A DNA stretch of 64,000 nt from Clostridium sp. AWRP (GTDB lineage: Bacteria > Bacillota > Clostridia > Clostridiales > Clostridiaceae). Both the position numbers and the translations under genes were made by a program. A model generated the notes under the pieces. It saw nothing but the letters and a program-made list of their open reading frames with translations. It made no database searches and was not told where the DNA came from. Position 1 is the stretch's first letter, and the number at the start of each line of letters is the position of its first letter. Below are positions 62,025-64,000 of this stretch, piece after piece. Where the stretch lies: the NCBI RefSeq assembly GCF_004006395.2, contig NZ_CP029758.2:2914001-2978000 (forward strand). The letters run 5' to 3'.

Positions 62025-62891
62025 TTAATCTATGTTTTTAATAAGTTTAATTTTCACAAAAACAAATATCATTAAAATTCCACCTAAAACCATAGACAAT
62101 GCACTAGCTAGTGAGGGATCAGAAGCTATATCATTAGATACAAGATTTGCAATAGTTATGGCAACTAGATTTTTATTAGAACCAACTAGAGCATAAGCAG
62201 TTGCATAGGCACCTAGTGAATTTGCCAAAAGGATACATAAACTTCCAGCTAATGAAGGTAGTAATGTAGGTATTTCTATTTTAGTCCAAATAGTAAATTT
62301 ACTTGCACCAAGCGTTGAAGCTGCCTCTATAATATCGTCGTTTATTGCATAAACAGCAGGATACATGAGCATTATTGATAAAGGAATTTGAAAGTATATA
62401 TACACAAGAATTATCCCCATCCAAGAATATAAGTCAAATCCACTGTTGTATAAATTAATGCCTAGTTTGCTTTTAAAAAATATGGTAATCAACCCATTAG
62501 CTCCAAGTAATACAATAAAAGCAAAGGCAAGAGGTACTCCGGAAAAGTTAGAAGTCATGTTCACAATAGAAACTAATCTTTCAGCAATATCCTTCTTTAA
62601 CGATTTTAAGCATATTGCAGCACAAGTACCTATAATCAAACCGACTAATGATGAACAAATAGATACAGTTAACCCATTCGTTAAAGACTTTAAATAAAAT
62701 TTACTTGTAAATACTTTTGTATAGTTAGAAAGTCCTATTCCACTATTTGTAATAAAGCTATTTATTAATACATAAATTCCAGGTATTATTTCAAATGATA
62801 AAACTAAAATTATTAAAAATATGAAAGGAAGCCATAAAAGGCTTCTCCTTCTTATTTCATTTTTTATTGTGCTAATATATTTTGTTTCCAT
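62025..62891 (-). CDS. ABC importer permease 1 of the third importer
   Basis: 288 residues, six membrane helices, EAA loop DIIEAASTLGASKFTIWTKIEIP (about 185-205). The gene start overlaps the end of the binding-protein gene by 28 bases, so translation is coupled. Confidence 0.88.
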   Translation of the reverse strand: METKYISTIKNEIRRRSLLWLPFIFLIILVLSFEIIPGIYVLINSFITNSGIGLSNYTKVFTSKFYLKSLTNGLTVSICSSLVGLIIGTCAAICLKSLKKDIAERLVSIVNMTSNFSGVPLAFAFIVLLGANGLITIFFKSKLGINLYNSGFDLYSWMGIILVYIYFQIPLSIMLMYPAVYAINDDIIEAASTLGASKFTIWTKIEIPTLLPSLAGSLCILLANSLGAYATAYALVGSNKNLVAITIANLVSNDIASDPSLASALSMVLGGILMIFVFVKIKLIKNID

Positions 62892-63970
62892 AAGTCCGGT
62901 ATCTCCTTACATGTTTTATTCCACACAGTATAATCCTTTATAGTTTTTGCAGATTTATAATCACTATCTGGCAGCATTTGTTTTTTTACATCTTCAGGAA
63001 GATTAACTTTTCTAATAGGCCTTGCAAATCCCTTAGCCAAATTTATTTGACCTTGATCGCTAAATAAATAATCCTGGAAAGCTTTAGCTGCATTTGGATG
63101 AGGAGCATATTTGTTTATTATTGATACATAAGCACTCATAACTGTAGCATCAGTAGGAATTACAACTTCATAATCACCTGCTTGATCAATTTGTTTTTTA
63201 TAATTTAAAGCATTAAAATCCCACACAATACCAATTGGAATTTCTCCTTTTTGAAAATTACTTACTTTTTCATCAACATTGTTTAAATTGCCCATAGCAT
63301 TTAACTTCTTAAAAAAATCAATACCCGGCTGAATATTTTTTTCATCTCCACCATTTGCATATGCTGCCGCAAGTACAGCATTTTGTGATTCTGCAGCCTT
63401 CATTACATCTCCTACAGATATACATTTTTTATATTCAGGGTTTAAAAGCTCTTTAAAACTGTGGGGTACGTCTTTTACAAGCTTCTTGTTCACAAAAAAG
63501 GCTATAGTTCCTGTATAAGCACCTGTCCAATATCCATCTTTATCTTTAGCCCAGTCAGGGACATCATTCCAATATTTGTTTTTATAAGGTTGTACTATAT
63601 TTTGAGATTTAGCAATATCACCAAAAGTTATTCCCACATCACCTATGTCAGCTACTGGTTTATCTTTTTCAGCTTTGAATTTTGAAAGTTCTTCTACACT
63701 TGTCATGTCTGTATCTTGATGAATTATTCCATATTGATTTTCAACATTTTTAAAAATTTCGATATAGTTTGCCCAAGTATCAGGCATACCATAAGAAATA
63801 AGTTTTCCTTCTTTTTTTACAGCTTCTTTTGTAGGCCTGACTTGAAGCTGTGCATCATTACTATTTGTTTTTACAGCATCTCTTTTGGTTCCGCATCCTG
63901 CAAGTGTAGATGTAAATATTGATGTAACAATTAAACTTAATATTATGGCTCTTTTAGAATTTTTAAACAT
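62864..63970 (-). CDS. ABC importer solute-binding lipoprotein of the third importer
   Basis: 368 residues with lipobox LAGC (Cys26). Mature part EGKLISYGMPDTWANYIEIF and FVNKKLVKDVPHSFKELLNPEYK agrees with the Fbp/Pot-type binding family (family 1, SBP_bac_6/8-like). ATG 63970 follows AAAGGAG. First gene of the minus-strand operon as far as the window shows. The linked DeoR regulator suggests a sugar or polyol derivative as substrate; ferric iron is less likely. Confidence 0.87.
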   Translation of the reverse strand: MFKNSKRAIILSLIVTSIFTSTLAGCGTKRDAVKTNSNDAQLQVRPTKEAVKKEGKLISYGMPDTWANYIEIFKNVENQYGIIHQDTDMTSVEELSKFKAEKDKPVADIGDVGITFGDIAKSQNIVQPYKNKYWNDVPDWAKDKDGYWTGAYTGTIAFFVNKKLVKDVPHSFKELLNPEYKKCISVGDVMKAAESQNAVLAAAYANGGDEKNIQPGIDFFKKLNAMGNLNNVDEKVSNFQKGEIPIGIVWDFNALNYKKQIDQAGDYEVVIPTDATVMSAYVSIINKYAPHPNAAKAFQDYLFSDQGQINLAKGFARPIRKVNLPEDVKKQMLPDSDYKSAKTIKDYTVWNKTCKEIPDLWKQNILAQ

Positions 63971-64000
63971 ATCTTCGCTCCTTTAAACTTTTGTATTATT

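Noticed and set aside
1..64000. CRISPR arrays, tRNA and rRNA genes, prophage or integrase genes
   Set aside because: I saw no regularly spaced repeats, no cloverleaf or rRNA sequence and no such protein families.

Overview
The window is AT-rich DNA with tightly packed genes, TTG and GTG starts as well as ATG, strong AGGAGG-type ribosome binding sites, a glycyl radical enzyme, rubrerythrin, bacitracin-type (Bce) sensing modules and small HTH and CPC_1213-like proteins. Together these point to a strictly anaerobic Firmicute, most likely Clostridium sensu stricto. I cannot name the species. I saw no rRNA, tRNA, CRISPR array, transposase, integrase or phage gene. The character is that of an accessory region for sugar use, transport and antibiotic defence.

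Layout. (1) 1-6.7 kb, minus strand: a response regulator, an ABC-2 efflux system, an erythromycin-esterase-family protein and a sensor kinase (cut by the window edge), preceded by a CDP-alcohol phosphatidyltransferase and a small membrane protein. (2) 6.8-11.5 kb, plus strand: a complete BceRS-BceAB-type peptide antibiotic sensing and detoxification module. (3) 11.6-19.9 kb: a sugar/polyol operon (GPH symporter, SDR, zinc dehydrogenase, split transketolase, then a phosphofructokinase) facing an AraC-type regulator. (4) 20-23.4 kb: ECF sigma factor, anti-sigma factor and ABC-2 transporter. (5) 23.6-25.7 kb: DUF2164 protein, a Cys-cluster/pentapeptide protein, a MITE-like element and chloramphenicol acetyltransferase. 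(6) 25.8-32.1 kb: a Fbp/Afu-type ABC importer with PHP phosphatase, sugar-phosphate isomerase-like protein and RpiR regulator. (7) 32.3 kb: rubrerythrin. (8) 32.9-41.3 kb: fructose-type PTS, Gfo/Idh/MocA oxidoreductase, PflD/YbiW-type glycyl radical enzyme with its activase, fructose-6-phosphate aldolase and a DeoR regulator. (9) 41.4-50.2 kb: a GGDEF protein, then an ABC importer, adenine deaminase and MTA/SAH-deaminase-like operon. (10) 50.5-57.4 kb: a threonine aldolase remnant, ferredoxin-nitroreductase with TetR, a truncated MBL gene joined to merR, and a heterodimeric ABC exporter. (11) 57.6-59.4 kb: DUF4003 and three very small proteins. (12) 59.4-64 kb: a third Pot/Fbp-type ABC importer with a DeoR regulator.

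The most interesting system is region 8. The PTS would import and phosphorylate a sugar, the Gfo/Idh/MocA enzyme would reduce it, the glycyl radical enzyme would open the ring and the aldolase (with the FSA-type Lys/Tyr pair, not the transaldolase Phe) would cleave the product. This fits a radical-mediated pathway for 1,5-anhydrohexitols or 1,5-anhydrofructose, with 1-deoxyfructose-6-phosphate as the intermediate. The assignment to that pathway is inference from family membership and gene order.

The region also shows much past rearrangement. A 68-base piece of the cat 3' end is repeated about 6.5 kb downstream, on the far side of region 6. A 28-base piece of the bceB 3' end is repeated beyond region 3. 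Two palindromic elements without transposases lie at 24.8-25.0 kb and 38.5-38.8 kb. Two genes (threonine aldolase, MBL hydrolase) survive only as fragments, and merR appears to take its stop codon from the MBL fragment.
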